The notes: a model not told the origin generated them from the sequence alone. A stretch of 64,000 nt of DNA from an uncultured Anaeroplasma sp. (GCA_947592005.1 CANQDJ010000002.1:1-64000); one strand, 5' to 3'. Positions 54,260-63,898 are shown, counted from the stretch's first letter. Numbers and translations are program-made.

Positions 54260-55351
54260 TCACCTCTTTTTTATAACATCATCAAATATTTCCAAATGCC
54301 GTTCCGCCATTTTTTCTATCGTATATTCCTTTGCCACTTCCAACGCCTTTTGTTGATACAAAGAATATACCTCTTTTTCCGAATTCAAAATCTCTTCTAC
54401 AGCCAAAACCATTTGGTCTACATTATCCACTTCAACCATTTTCCCATTGCCCTTTATCATTTCATAACAAGACAAACAACGATCCGTAGAAACAACAGGC
54501 AACCCTTTGGCCAATGCCTCATTGACAACCAATCCCCATTGATCTTCTCTAGTAGGCAAAAGAAAAACATCTGCCGCCAAATAATACTTTTGTAATTCTA
54601 TCGAATTTAAAAACGGTATGACTTTAATCTTTAAATCCCATTCTTTTGCCATAGAACAATATGGTTCAATTAATTCTCCTCCGATAATAACTAATTCATA
54701 TTGAGATAATTTCTTATAAACCTTCAAAAGAACATCAATTCCCTTTCTGGGAATAATCTGCCCGACAAATAAAATCGTTTTATTGGTTAATCCTAACGTT
54801 TGTTTCAACACTTCTTTTTCTTTTTCATCTATCGGTCTATCCAAAACATATTCCTTATAAACAGAAGTAAACGGATAAATATAACAATTTTTACCCCCAT
54901 ATTTATGAATAACTTCTACACTATAATTCCCTGTTGTAACAAAAAAATCCGCATGAGAAAATATCATTTTTTTTAATTTCAACTTTATTTTATTTTCCTC
55001 TTCCGGTTTAAAAATACCATCAATACTTAATCCATATGGAATATGTTTTTTTATACAATACCTCGAAGCGATAACAGAAGTCGGTGTATGATAATTTCCG
55101 AAAAGAACAATATCATAATTCTCTTTCAAAAACCTTTTCACTTTAAAAGAAATTGTACCATCATCTTTAAAATGAATTCCCTTTAAAAAATGAAATTTAA
55201 AATTCTTAAAATTATCACTAACCCATTCGGCATTTCTACACTTCGCATTATCCCTTTCAAACAAAACCGTCAAATCCACACTTTTTCCGATTTCATTAAA
55301 AAAATCTACTCGATACGGAGCCGGAACATTCGTTAAAAACAATACTTTCAT
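54260..55351 (-). CDS. GT4 family glycosyltransferase
   Basis: This 363-residue GT-B enzyme opens KVLFLTNVPAPYRVDFFNE, a common GT4 start in capsule genes. The donor domain has ILFVGQIIPRKGIDVLLKVY, VVIGGEL-like sequence and PTREDQWGLVVNEALAKGLPVV (ExxxxxxxE-type). The start overlaps the neighbouring GT4 stop by 4 bases (ATGA). The acceptor is unknown. Confidence 0.85.
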   Translation of the reverse strand: MKVLFLTNVPAPYRVDFFNEIGKSVDLTVLFERDNAKCRNAEWVSDNFKNFKFHFLKGIHFKDDGTISFKVKRFLKENYDIVLFGNYHTPTSVIASRYCIKKHIPYGLSIDGIFKPEEENKIKLKLKKMIFSHADFFVTTGNYSVEVIHKYGGKNCYIYPFTSVYKEYVLDRPIDEKEKEVLKQTLGLTNKTILFVGQIIPRKGIDVLLKVYKKLSQYELVIIGGELIEPYCSMAKEWDLKIKVIPFLNSIELQKYYLAADVFLLPTREDQWGLVVNEALAKGLPVVSTDRCLSCYEMIKGNGKMVEVDNVDQMVLAVEEILNSEKEVYSLYQQKALEVAKEYTIEKMAERHLEIFDDVIKKR

Positions 55352-56391
55352 TTTTTAACCTCCCTTATTCCGTCAAAAATAATTCTTGCCGTCTTATTCC
55401 AAGAATACTTATTCAAAACCTTTTGGGCTTCTTCTTCGGTAATCTGTTTCGGATTTTCCAATATAGGCTGAATGGTTTTTACATCATATGGATCACAATA
55501 TTCAACAATATCCCCGTATATTTCCTTAAAAACTTCGATATTCGACAAAATGATTCTCTTACACCCATACAATATCGCTTCTAAAGGTGGAATCCCAAAT
55601 CCCTCATAAAAACTAGGCAATATAAATGCGTAACATGTATTATATAAATAAAACAATTCCTTATCCGTCAAATATCCGGTAAATATAACATTTTCCTGCT
55701 CGTCGAGATTCACTTCTTGATAAACTTTTCCCTTTCCTCCCGTTATGACGAACGTTTTATCTTTATTTCGCTTGGCCGTTTCCAAAACATAGTTTAAATT
55801 CTTTGTTTTATTAAAACTTCCTACCGTCAAATAAAAAGGCTCCTTCACAAAGGCGAATTTATCGGAATAATCTTCTATATCCATTCTTTGAAAAATTCCG
55901 CATTTTGTAACAACAACTCTATTTGAATCTATCTTAAAATACTCTGTAATCCTCTTTTTCGAAAACTCAGATACTGTAAAAACAGGCCGATATTTCTTAA
56001 TATTTCGTTTCGTAATAAACTTCACAATATTTCTATAAAGAAAGCCATAATACTTCTTATTATCCACAATATTCAAATCATGAACAACCGTCGCTCCCGC
56101 AAACCGTAAAGGAGCCAAATTACATAAATTCAACAAATATTTTGCCTTATTTTTCTTCAAAAACCTCGGTAACGATATTTGTTCGAAAAAATAACCTTTT
56201 CTTTTTATCTTTACATATTTTATATGGTTAAATCCTTCCGGTATACTCGCATTTTCGGGACAAACCACCACAAACTCATATTCTCTAAAAAAATTATCTA
56301 TTTCAAATTGCCAAACAACCTCTTTGGCGTACCGTTGAACACCGGTAGTCGTTTGTGATAAATATTTTCCGTTAATATAGATTGTTTCCAT
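55348..56391 (-). CDS. GT4 family glycosyltransferase (WbdA/mannosyl-type)
   Basis: This 347-residue GT-B enzyme opens YINGKYLSQTTTGVQRYAKEV, the pattern of mannosyl/rhamnosyl GT4 enzymes. It has VHDLNIVDNKKYYG, YLTVGSFNKTKNLNYVLE, FTGYLTDKELFYLYN and PSFYEGFGIPPLEAI. It follows the 920-residue membrane protein by one base. The donor may be GDP-mannose, which is inferred only. Confidence 0.85.
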   Translation of the reverse strand: METIYINGKYLSQTTTGVQRYAKEVVWQFEIDNFFREYEFVVVCPENASIPEGFNHIKYVKIKRKGYFFEQISLPRFLKKNKAKYLLNLCNLAPLRFAGATVVHDLNIVDNKKYYGFLYRNIVKFITKRNIKKYRPVFTVSEFSKKRITEYFKIDSNRVVVTKCGIFQRMDIEDYSDKFAFVKEPFYLTVGSFNKTKNLNYVLETAKRNKDKTFVITGGKGKVYQEVNLDEQENVIFTGYLTDKELFYLYNTCYAFILPSFYEGFGIPPLEAILYGCKRIILSNIEVFKEIYGDIVEYCDPYDVKTIQPILENPKQITEEEAQKVLNKYSWNKTARIIFDGIREVKK

Positions 56392-56392
56392 C

Positions 56393-59155
56393 CTATCCCC
56401 TCACTATATCCGCAGTTTTGGCAAACAGTTTTTTTCTGTGTCTTTTCCAATTTTCTATATCTTCCGTTGGACCGATATGAACAATTAAATCTCCGTAAAA
56501 AACAGTAGTCAACAATCCAAAAGAAACCACTTTTTCCCAATCATAACAATGAATTTCTTGCGGATCGAAGGTCTTTAAATACTTATTCAAATAATGAATG
56601 ACATTCCACTTATTTACACAAACCACTTTCGCCCCGTTATACTCTTTCTCCTTCTTTTGACCCAATAAAAGAATAACATTTTCCTTTGAAGAATCCAATG
56701 TTGCTTGTCCCAAATGATTTAGAATATATAGATTCCTATTCCCTTTCTTCCGCTCTATATGCCGATCCGACATATCATATTTATCTCCAAGCGTAGAAAT
56801 AAAGAATATCGCCACAAAAACCGCACAAACATAATTCATTAAAGTGGCTTCGGTTAAACCATATATAAAATAAACGATCAATCCCACAAAAAGTTTACAA
56901 TCTTTTGTCTTAACCACTTTATAAGAAAGAATTACATAAATAACCAAATATATACTATAACAAATAATCCCTTGAAAAATCAAAACATTCAAATAAAGAT
57001 TATCAATCGGAAGAATATCATATGTAGGATCAGATACCCCATTAAACCCGAATAATGTCCATCGATTCTCCTTTAGATATATTGAAAAAATAGATAATCG
57101 ACCGCTTATCAACGAGTTCAACGTTTCTAATTTGTTCACATACTTTCCTGCCAAAATAGTAATCATCGTAAACAACGGAAAGGCCAAAACCAATCCATAT
57201 CTCCATTTTCCTTTTACTCGAATACCATCGGAAATAATATCCAGCATCAACAACAAAACCACACATAAACATCCTGTTCTCGACCTAGTGAAACTATAGA
57301 CAACTCCTGTCAAAACGGCAACACAAATCTTTTCCAAATAACTCGTTTTTCGGTATAACATCAAACTCAAATACCCAATAAACAAAAACAAAGAAACCGT
57401 ATTTGGGTGAGAGAAACCCAAAGAATGCCGTTCATAACGAGGTTGCCATGTTTGAGAATAAACAATAAAGATTTCATCTTTCAATACGCCGAATCCACAG
57501 AATATAACTGTTTGTAAAGAGAAAAACGCAATACTCAAAAACAACGCTTTTAAAAATGGTTTTGCCCCTTTATCCGCGTAACATACCCCTAACGCAATCA
57601 ACATAATAAACGCCGGATCTTGTACAAAAACCGCAGTAAATCCCGCTAAAATACCATAAAATATCAACTTCCTATAATTTATACTTGTCATGGTTTTGGC
57701 AACAAAATAAACCAAACAAGCCATTAAAAATACAATTAAAATCAACACATTCGTTTTATTTAAACCGGAATCATTGATATATAAAGTATAAAACTTAAAT
57801 CCCACCAAATAAAACGTCAATATTTGTGGAAAACAATCTACCAATTTTGTCTTCAAATTAATCCATTTCTCTTTCCGAGAAATCGATCTATCTTGTATTC
57901 TTCGGATTATATCCGTAACACAAACAATCCCCAAAAATAAGAATAAAAATGGTAAAATAATATATTTTATAAATCCAGAACATTCAATATAAAATGTTCC
58001 CATCGTCTTTTTGGATTGTTCCGCTCCGCTAAAAAAGATTTTCACTTCCGAAGGCATCTGTTCAAACTGCTTAAAATGTCTATTCCCTTCTTGTTCTAAT
58101 TCAAATAAACTGAACTGAATATACTTCACATCATCAGAAAGAGAATAACTAACATTAAACTTCGTAGAATCGGAATAATTATCCTTATGATAATGAAATT
58201 CAATTTCATACAATGCCTTTTCATACCGACTATCCATTCCCGAAACATTATTATAAGAAACATTCAACCTATCCGCTTCTTTTGGAATGTCGAATTCAAA
58301 AACCATTACCCTTTTTTCATTCACAAAATCATCTAAACTTACCCAATTATATCCTATATTTTGAAATTTGGGAGAGATTTCATTTTCGGCAACAGGTAAC
58401 ACATCATTTATATTAACATCATATCCCGCTAATAAATACGAATACAATTCTTTACTTCCCTGTAAACTTACCTTCTTCCCAACATTGGTAATATACTCGT
58501 CCAACTCTTGTTTACAAACTATAATCGCTTTATAATCCGTACCTCTTAATATAAATTTATTAAGTAATTCTTTATTTTCCTCTGCCTTCTTTTCTTTTTT
58601 CGTCAATTGAATAACTTCTAAATTAACTGTAAGAATAGACTGTGTATCAATAAAATCAAAAGGCATACCTAGTTTTTGATTTTTAAAATTTTCAAAACTA
58701 TAAACATAATATAAGTCATTATCCTCTTTTCGTTCATAAAAATGCTCACCCAACTCATCATAGGTATAGTCACAAAGAGCCTCATCTATATCCGAATCTC
58801 CGAAAATCGTTTTATAGTTTTTACCATTATTAATCATAACCTCTTTCCCAGGTACCGTTTGATTATCATGATACTTTTGATTCAACCGGCCGTAAAAAGG
58901 TAATCTTCCTTGATTCCCATTATTTTGAGAAAAACGATATTCCAACGATACCCTTCCATTGATACTATCGTCTATTTCCGTATATTCCGTATAATCATAC
59001 TCTAAATCCACTTCACTTATTTCCGGTTGGTTCTTAAAAACCACATCGGAAGAATAATCTTTTGTCCTTGTCTTAAATCGATATGGTATAGCCGCCAAAT
59101 AAATGGCTGAGAAAGAAATAAGAAGTAAAAGGATCATAATCATCTTCTTTTTCAT
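56393..59155 (-). CDS. Large O-antigen-ligase-like membrane protein with N- and C-terminal extra domains
   Basis: This 920-residue protein has an N-terminal anchor (about 5-25), a soluble extracytoplasmic region (about 30-385) rich in strands and acidic residues that I do not recognise, then ten or so hydrophobic segments (about 395-790) with the ligase/polymerase block RHSLGFSHPNTVSLFLF. The final 120 residues form a soluble Rossmann-like part (LYILNHLGQATLDSS, ENVILLLG, GDLIVHIGPTEDIENWKRHRKKLF) that looks like the start of a GT4-type domain and ends near TADIVRG, short of a full domain. Usual members are 400-450 residues. It overlaps the next ligase-like gene by 4 bases. It probably polymerises or ligates glycan outside the cell. 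Confidence 0.72.
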   Translation of the reverse strand: MKKKMIMILLLLISFSAIYLAAIPYRFKTRTKDYSSDVVFKNQPEISEVDLEYDYTEYTEIDDSINGRVSLEYRFSQNNGNQGRLPFYGRLNQKYHDNQTVPGKEVMINNGKNYKTIFGDSDIDEALCDYTYDELGEHFYERKEDNDLYYVYSFENFKNQKLGMPFDFIDTQSILTVNLEVIQLTKKEKKAEENKELLNKFILRGTDYKAIIVCKQELDEYITNVGKKVSLQGSKELYSYLLAGYDVNINDVLPVAENEISPKFQNIGYNWVSLDDFVNEKRVMVFEFDIPKEADRLNVSYNNVSGMDSRYEKALYEIEFHYHKDNYSDSTKFNVSYSLSDDVKYIQFSLFELEQEGNRHFKQFEQMPSEVKIFFSGAEQSKKTMGTFYIECSGFIKYIILPFLFLFLGIVCVTDIIRRIQDRSISRKEKWINLKTKLVDCFPQILTFYLVGFKFYTLYINDSGLNKTNVLILIVFLMACLVYFVAKTMTSINYRKLIFYGILAGFTAVFVQDPAFIMLIALGVCYADKGAKPFLKALFLSIAFFSLQTVIFCGFGVLKDEIFIVYSQTWQPRYERHSLGFSHPNTVSLFLFIGYLSLMLYRKTSYLEKICVAVLTGVVYSFTRSRTGCLCVVLLLMLDIISDGIRVKGKWRYGLVLAFPLFTMITILAGKYVNKLETLNSLISGRLSIFSIYLKENRWTLFGFNGVSDPTYDILPIDNLYLNVLIFQGIICYSIYLVIYVILSYKVVKTKDCKLFVGLIVYFIYGLTEATLMNYVCAVFVAIFFISTLGDKYDMSDRHIERKKGNRNLYILNHLGQATLDSSKENVILLLGQKKEKEYNGAKVVCVNKWNVIHYLNKYLKTFDPQEIHCYDWEKVVSFGLLTTVFYGDLIVHIGPTEDIENWKRHRKKLFAKTADIVRG

Positions 59156-60444
59156 ATTTCTACCTCCCGATTGGCTCTTTCAACCACTGCCAAAATTAAC
59201 GCCAAAACAATCATATAATAATACATATGATATGTGTTATCAATTAAACCATATATATCTACGACAACAAAACCGATAAACATTATTCGGTTAAAATAAT
59301 CCCCATTCTTTAAAACCAATTTATATTTCAAGGCAAAATGCCATAAAATTACAGCCAATCCGATAATTCCCATACTTGCTAAAGTTTCATATATCGTCGA
59401 ATGACAAACAAAAACAGCCCCTTTATAATCCACATCGAACGCAAACCCCGCACCAAACAAGAAATACAAAGGACTTCTTCGTATAATCGCTAACGCTTTA
59501 TCATATAACTCAAATCTTCCGTTATCATCGATAATATCCATTAAATGGTTCATAAAAAAATCAAATTTCCAAACCATTAGAAACAAACAAATAAAAAAAC
59601 CAAAAATACATAATACTGCCGTCGTTTTATATAATTTAGCGTGAATCATACTATATAATATAAGAATCACAAATTCAATTCCGGCGAATAAAATCGTTCC
59701 TCTGCTTAACGTTGCCATAATTCCACCGATTCCAAACAACAAAACCAAAAAATGTACAATCCATTCTTTATTTTTGATTCGGATTCGATCATAAAATAAA
59801 TAAAATACAAACGGAACGCTCACACAAAGCATAATTCCGGCTTCATTACATATTCCCCAACCCAAAGAATAAATTTCCCGTAAATTCGCTTTAAGTTCTA
59901 TTAATCTTCCTACCGACAACATACATTCTAAAGATAACAATAGAAGCAATCCTTCCATAACATAAGAAAATTCTTCTTTTATGTCCATCTTTAAAGAACT
60001 AAAACAAAATATATAAACAAAAAAATACGCTGCCCAAGCAAAATATAAAAAATAAAACGTCGTTGTCGTCGGTCTATTCCATAATAAAGGCAACATTCCC
60101 AATATTGCCAAAACCATAAAATTTACTCCGAACTGTCCCACTTTCGGTTTTATTCTGTTTCTTATCCAAAACACAATTAAAGTAATAAGCAATAAAACTG
60201 TTCCTATAATAAGTCCTATATTAATATCCGCTGTTGCGGCAAGTTCGCCATTAACAAAAATAAAATCCACAATAAACGGTAATCCGTATTTTAAATCATT
60301 TTTTATCAACAAAGAAAGGGCACATAAAACCATAATAATCGGCATAGCATACGCTTCCGCAAACGCCCATAAAAAACTAGAAATCAAAGCGACAATCAAC
60401 GTATAAAACCCGAATATTCGATACTCTTTTTTCTCAACAGCCAT
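59152..60444 (-). CDS. O-antigen-ligase family membrane protein
   Basis: This 430-residue polytopic protein of the Wzy/WaaL type has about 11 hydrophobic segments and a periplasmic loop. FGIGGIMATLSRGTILFAG carries the SRG pattern of the family, and the loop has FGAGFAFDVDYKGAVFVCHSTIYETLASMG. It is the first gene of the 60444-led block, expressed from the promoter just upstream. Whether it is polymerase or ligase is not decidable. Confidence 0.82.
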   Translation of the reverse strand: MAVEKKEYRIFGFYTLIVALISSFLWAFAEAYAMPIIMVLCALSLLIKNDLKYGLPFIVDFIFVNGELAATADINIGLIIGTVLLLITLIVFWIRNRIKPKVGQFGVNFMVLAILGMLPLLWNRPTTTTFYFLYFAWAAYFFVYIFCFSSLKMDIKEEFSYVMEGLLLLLSLECMLSVGRLIELKANLREIYSLGWGICNEAGIMLCVSVPFVFYLFYDRIRIKNKEWIVHFLVLLFGIGGIMATLSRGTILFAGIEFVILILYSMIHAKLYKTTAVLCIFGFFICLFLMVWKFDFFMNHLMDIIDDNGRFELYDKALAIIRRSPLYFLFGAGFAFDVDYKGAVFVCHSTIYETLASMGIIGLAVILWHFALKYKLVLKNGDYFNRIMFIGFVVVDIYGLIDNTYHMYYYMIVLALILAVVERANREVEI

Positions 60445-60475
60445 AAATCCCTCTCCCTTCTTATACCTATCAAAA

Positions 60476-60500
60476 ATACTTATGGTATAAGTATATACTT
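60476..60500. promoter_or_regulatory. Inverted repeats overlapping the second polysaccharide promoter
   Basis: ATACTTA (60476-60482) and TAAGTAT (60488-60494) form a perfect 7-bp inverted repeat with a 5-base spacer. A second, overlapping palindrome, TAAGTATATACTTA, spans 60488-60501 and covers the -10 box. The ATACTTA half-site resembles the ATACTAA half-site at 52671-52692. Confidence 0.5.
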
Positions 60501-60518
60501 AATTTCAAGAATAGTCAA
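60490..60518 (-). promoter_or_regulatory. Sigma-70-type promoter of the 60444-led polysaccharide block
   Basis: On the minus strand the -35 is TTGACT (60513-60518) and the -10 is TATACT (60490-60495), with exact 17-bp spacing, 45 bases upstream of the ligase-like gene. Confidence 0.8.
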
Positions 60519-60581
60519 ATTTAAAACAACACATAAAAATACTTATTTCCCAAAATAACAAATAAACCTTGATAAGAAAAA

Positions 60582-60605
60582 GGCTTCGCCTTATTTACCG
60601 AAGCC
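60582..60605 (-). terminator. Terminator of the LRR pseudogene
   Basis: GGCTTCG (60582-60588) pairs with CGAAGCC (60599-60605). On the minus strand it is followed by TTTTTC. It lies 13 bases after the pseudogene stop. Confidence 0.85.
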
Positions 60606-60617
60606 ATTTATGTTCTA

Positions 60618-60937
60618 TTATAAAAATTTAACCTTTGATTTCAATTCTTTATTTTCTTCTGCTATACTTATCTTTTCCCATTCTTCTTTTGTACCATTAA
60701 AATTTACGATAGACAAGGCATCACACCCTTTAAAAATATTATCCCCTATACGTATCACACTATTTGGAATAGTGATGTTTTGTAAACTACTACAACAAGA
60801 GAACGCCCATTCTCTTATCGTTGTTACCCCATTCGGTATAACAACTTTGTCTGAATTACCTTTATATTTAATTAATACTCCCTTTCTATTACAAAATCTT
60901 TTGAAGATTCATTTTTTACATTCTTCTCTTGTTCCAT
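60618..60937 (-). pseudogene. Frameshifted BspA-type leucine-rich-repeat protein remnant
   Basis: The stretch reads as a short LRR_5 protein in two frames. It starts at ATG 60937 (GAGGGTGG upstream) with MEQEKNVKNESSKDFVIE, then a single-base frameshift near 60885, then the usual GVLIKYKGNSDKVVIPNGV, AFSCCSSLQNITIPNSV, IGDNIFKGC and the tail NFNGTKEEWEKI, ending KVKFL. Restoring one base in the GAAAGGGAG stretch would rejoin them. BspA-like LRR proteins are usually surface proteins of host-associated bacteria. This copy is short and lacks a signal peptide. It carries the same repeat type as the C-terminus of the SGNH protein at 27654. Confidence 0.72.
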
Positions 60938-60993
60938 CTCGTACCACCCTCATCTTTTTATAGTTGTCTTATGATAATCTAAAACATTTCTTG

Positions 60994-62064
60994 TTAAAAC
61001 GGTATTGCCAACATCGGATAAAACAATCGCACCAAAATATACGTTAAATATAGAGCATAAATACCTAAAAGAATTCCTCCGTCTTTTCTTTCCAATTTTC
61101 CCTTTCTGCAAAACGAAAATACCAAAATCGTAATTCCAAAAGACAAAATCATATCCGTAATAATATCACTGGTCATAGTAAGTGGAGTAATCATACCCGA
61201 AATTCCGCAAATAAACAAAATATTAAAAATATTCGAGCCAACCACATTTCCTATGGCAATCTCGTTTTCTCCCTTTCTTGCCGCAATAATAGATGTTACC
61301 AATTCCGGCAAAGACGTTCCGATTGCCACTACTGTCAGTCCTACCACATTCGTTACCAACGTTTTATCCAAATTTGCCACCAAACCCAAAGACGTTGCGA
61401 TAGCGGTTGCCGGAGTTGTAACAAATTCCGCACCGATTACAATCCCTGCCAATCCCAATAATAAATAGACAATCGCTTTCCAAAGAGGAATCTCTTTTTT
61501 CTCTTCTTCTTTTTTTTCTTCTATCTCTGTATTTTCCAAAGAAATGCTGTCTTTTTTGGCCATAACGATAGACATATAACAAAACAACCCGATTCCACAA
61601 ACAAAAACCAAACATTCTCCACGACTTAAAATGTTTTGAATTCCTGTATATCCGGTAAACAAATTATCTAAAGAAAAAATAATCAACAATAACGTAGACG
61701 CCGTCAAAAAAGGAAATTCTCTTTTACAAATACTCTTTTTTACCGCTATTGGGGCAATTACGGAAGAACAACCTAAAACAACCAATAAATTCATTATATT
61801 TGATCCAACCACATTCCCCAACGCAATTCCGCTTTCTCCTTTTATGCTTGATGTAACACTTACTGCCAGTTCAGGAGCACTCGTTCCAAATGAAACAACG
61901 GTAAGACCGATAACCAACGCGGATATTTTTAATTTTCTTGCGATAGAAGATGCTCCTTCAACAAAGTAATCCGCTCCTTCGATCAATAAAACAATTCCCA
62001 AAATCAAGAATACGATATTTAAAAAATATCCTAATCCATCTAATACTTCGGCTTGTAAAAACAT
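60994..62064 (-). CDS. Ca2+/cation antiporter (CaCA family, YrbG-like)
   Basis: This 356-residue membrane protein has two inverted repeats of five transmembrane helices. The alpha repeats have GLTVVSFGTSAPELAVS with GVALGNVVGSNIMN-like sequence and GLTVVAIGTSLPELVTS with IAIGNVVGSNIFNI, the hallmark of sodium/calcium exchangers. A charged cytoplasmic loop (about 168-192, EKKEEEKKE) separates the halves. It should export Ca2+ or another cation in exchange for Na+ or H+. It starts after GGGGG and a terminator hairpin, and stands alone. Confidence 0.93.
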   Translation of the reverse strand: MFLQAEVLDGLGYFLNIVFLILGIVLLIEGADYFVEGASSIARKLKISALVIGLTVVSFGTSAPELAVSVTSSIKGESGIALGNVVGSNIMNLLVVLGCSSVIAPIAVKKSICKREFPFLTASTLLLIIFSLDNLFTGYTGIQNILSRGECLVFVCGIGLFCYMSIVMAKKDSISLENTEIEEKKEEEKKEIPLWKAIVYLLLGLAGIVIGAEFVTTPATAIATSLGLVANLDKTLVTNVVGLTVVAIGTSLPELVTSIIAARKGENEIAIGNVVGSNIFNILFICGISGMITPLTMTSDIITDMILSFGITILVFSFCRKGKLERKDGGILLGIYALYLTYILVRLFYPMLAIPF

Positions 62065-62092
62065 AATTTTTCCCCCTTTAAAAAGAAAAACC

Positions 62093-62110
62093 GTAGTACT
62101 CTAATACTAC
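62093..62110 (-). terminator. Terminator downstream of pth
   Basis: GTAGTA (62093-62098) pairs with TACTAC (62105-62110). On the minus strand it is followed by a U-rich run. It lies about 90 bases after the pth stop and just upstream of the antiporter start. Confidence 0.5.
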
Positions 62111-62197
62111 AGTCTTGAAATTTAATATAATACCGGATAAAAATCGTACTGACGATATTATAACCTAATTAGGCCTTCTACTCCCTATATATCTATA

Positions 62198-62770
62198 TTA
62201 TATATGATTCATTGAATATTGTGAAGAGATTTTATAAAAACTTTCTCCTTTTATAAATTCTTCCACCGCTTCTCCAACCTTTTCCAAACTCGGTTGAATC
62301 AAAGATCGCTCTTCTTCCGTAAGTTTCTTTAAAACCCAATCCATTACGGGAATTTGTTCATTGCGGTCAATTCCTATTTTAATTCTTTTAAATTCTTCCG
62401 TTTGAATATGTGAAATAATATTTTTTAATCCGTTATGCCCTCCGGAACTTCCTTTTTCCCGAATACGAATTCTTCCCAATGGAGAATCCAAATCATCTGA
62501 AATAACCAAAATATCCGCAACATCAATTTTATAATACTGCATAACCCGAATAACACTCTCTCCGGATAAATTCATATAAGTAAGTGGTTTAATCAATAAG
62601 GCTTTATTTCCATTGAAACAAACCGAAGAAATCATTGCCTTAAATTTATTTTCCACCCAAAACGTCAAATTGTGTTTTTTCGCAAAACAATCCAAAGCCA
62701 TAAATCCCATATTATGACGGGTATATTCATATTCCGCTCCGGGATTTCCAAGTCCTATAATCAATTTCAT
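62198..62770 (-). CDS. pth: Peptidyl-tRNA hydrolase
   Basis: This 190-residue enzyme releases peptides from peptidyl-tRNA. KLIIGLGNPGAEYEYTRHNMGFMALD carries the catalytic His (RHNMG, about 20), and LLIKPLTYMNLSG, VISDDLDSPLGRIRIREKGSSGGHNGL and FKRIKIGIDR are family blocks. The start codon shares one base with the prs stop, so the two genes are coupled. Confidence 0.96.
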   Translation of the reverse strand: MKLIIGLGNPGAEYEYTRHNMGFMALDCFAKKHNLTFWVENKFKAMISSVCFNGNKALLIKPLTYMNLSGESVIRVMQYYKIDVADILVISDDLDSPLGRIRIREKGSSGGHNGLKNIISHIQTEEFKRIKIGIDRNEQIPVMDWVLKKLTEEERSLIQPSLEKVGEAVEEFIKGESFYKISSQYSMNHI

Positions 62771-63753
62771 TATAACAATTCTCTTTTGCTTTTATCGTAA
62801 GAATAAGTAAACAATCCAGATAATGGTTCATCAGATAAAATTCTTAAAATTCCATGTCCCAATAATTGACCTACCGATAAAATCGTTAATTTTTCTATTT
62901 TTTTCTCTTCCGGCAACTTAATGGTATTGGTTATAATCATTTCTTTCAAACAAGAATTTTGAAGTTTTTCTGTTGCATTTCCGGACAAAACACCATGCGT
63001 ACAAGCCGCATACACTTCCTTCGCACCTGCGTCTAACAACGCTTTGGCACCGGCAGCCAACGTTCCACCCGTATCACACATATCATCGACCAATATACAT
63101 GTTTTGCCATTCACATCTCCGATAATATTCATTACTTCGGCTTTATTCGGTTCCGGACGCCGTTTATCAATAATCGCTATTGTCGTATCCAAAACTTTCG
63201 CAAACTCTCTTGCCCGAGTCGTTCCGCCATGATCGGGGGAAACAACCACAATATTTTCTAAATGTTTATCCATTATATAATTACAAAGAATAGGTAATCC
63301 CATAAAATTATCTACCGGAATATCAAAAAAACCTTGAATCTGGGCAGCATGTATGTCCATACAAATGATTCGATTCGCTCCGGCTACTTGCAATAAATCC
63401 GCTACTAACTTTGCCGAAATCGGTTGTCTACTTCTCGCTTTTCTGTCCTGTCGGCTATATCCATAATAAGGAATAACCAAATTTATGGTCTTTGCGGAAG
63501 CCCTTTTTAATGCATCACACATAATTAAAAGTTCCATCAAATGATCATTTACGGGAGCGGAAGTCGGTTGAATAACAAAAACATGATGTCCACGCACCGT
63601 TTCATTGATTTGGACATTGATTTCACCGTCTGCAAAACGTAACACTTCGCAATTCGAAAGCGGAATCCCGACGGACTCGCAAATCTCTGCCGCAAGTTCT
63701 TCATTCGCACTAAGACTGAAAATTTTTACTTTTTTTCCCAATAAGATAGCCAT
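62770..63753 (-). CDS. prs: Ribose-phosphate pyrophosphokinase
   Basis: This 327-residue enzyme makes PRPP from ribose 5-phosphate and ATP for nucleotide, His and Trp synthesis. [83 protein letters not shown] and the PRPP loop [12 protein letters not shown] are all present. GGAGG precedes ATG 63753. A TATAAT box about 45 bases upstream may be its promoter. pth follows with a one-base overlap. Confidence 0.97.
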   Translation of the reverse strand: MAILLGKKVKIFSLSANEELAAEICESVGIPLSNCEVLRFADGEINVQINETVRGHHVFVIQPTSAPVNDHLMELLIMCDALKRASAKTINLVIPYYGYSRQDRKARSRQPISAKLVADLLQVAGANRIICMDIHAAQIQGFFDIPVDNFMGLPILCNYIMDKHLENIVVVSPDHGGTTRAREFAKVLDTTIAIIDKRRPEPNKAEVMNIIGDVNGKTCILVDDMCDTGGTLAAGAKALLDAGAKEVYAACTHGVLSGNATEKLQNSCLKEMIITNTIKLPEEKKIEKLTILSVGQLLGHGILRILSDEPLSGLFTYSYDKSKRELL

Positions 63754-63819
63754 GAGAAAATATCCTCCATTACATATTAAATTATATACGATTTTATTAT
63801 ATCATAAGAGAAATAAAAA

Positions 63820-63887
63820 AAAAGATGAAAATCGTTTTTTTACGAATATTGACAAATTATTTTTTATAAAAAACACCCTCATCTTTT
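63820..63887 (-). terminator. Terminator downstream of asnS
   Basis: AAAAGATGA (63820-63828) pairs with TCATCTTTT (63879-63887) around a large loop with inner A/T hairpins. On the minus strand the distal arm is followed by a long T-run. It would end asnS transcription before prs. Confidence 0.5.
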
Positions 63888-63898
63888 CTTTTTTCTTA

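Noticed and set aside
60610-60963. 117-codon plus-strand ORF
   Set aside because: The opposite strand reads as a clear leucine-rich-repeat remnant with a terminator, so the plus-strand frame is a shadow.
62111-62197. Riboswitch between pth and the antiporter gene
   Set aside because: There are short AT-rich hairpins but no recognisable aptamer core, and the terminator fits simple end of the pth transcript.
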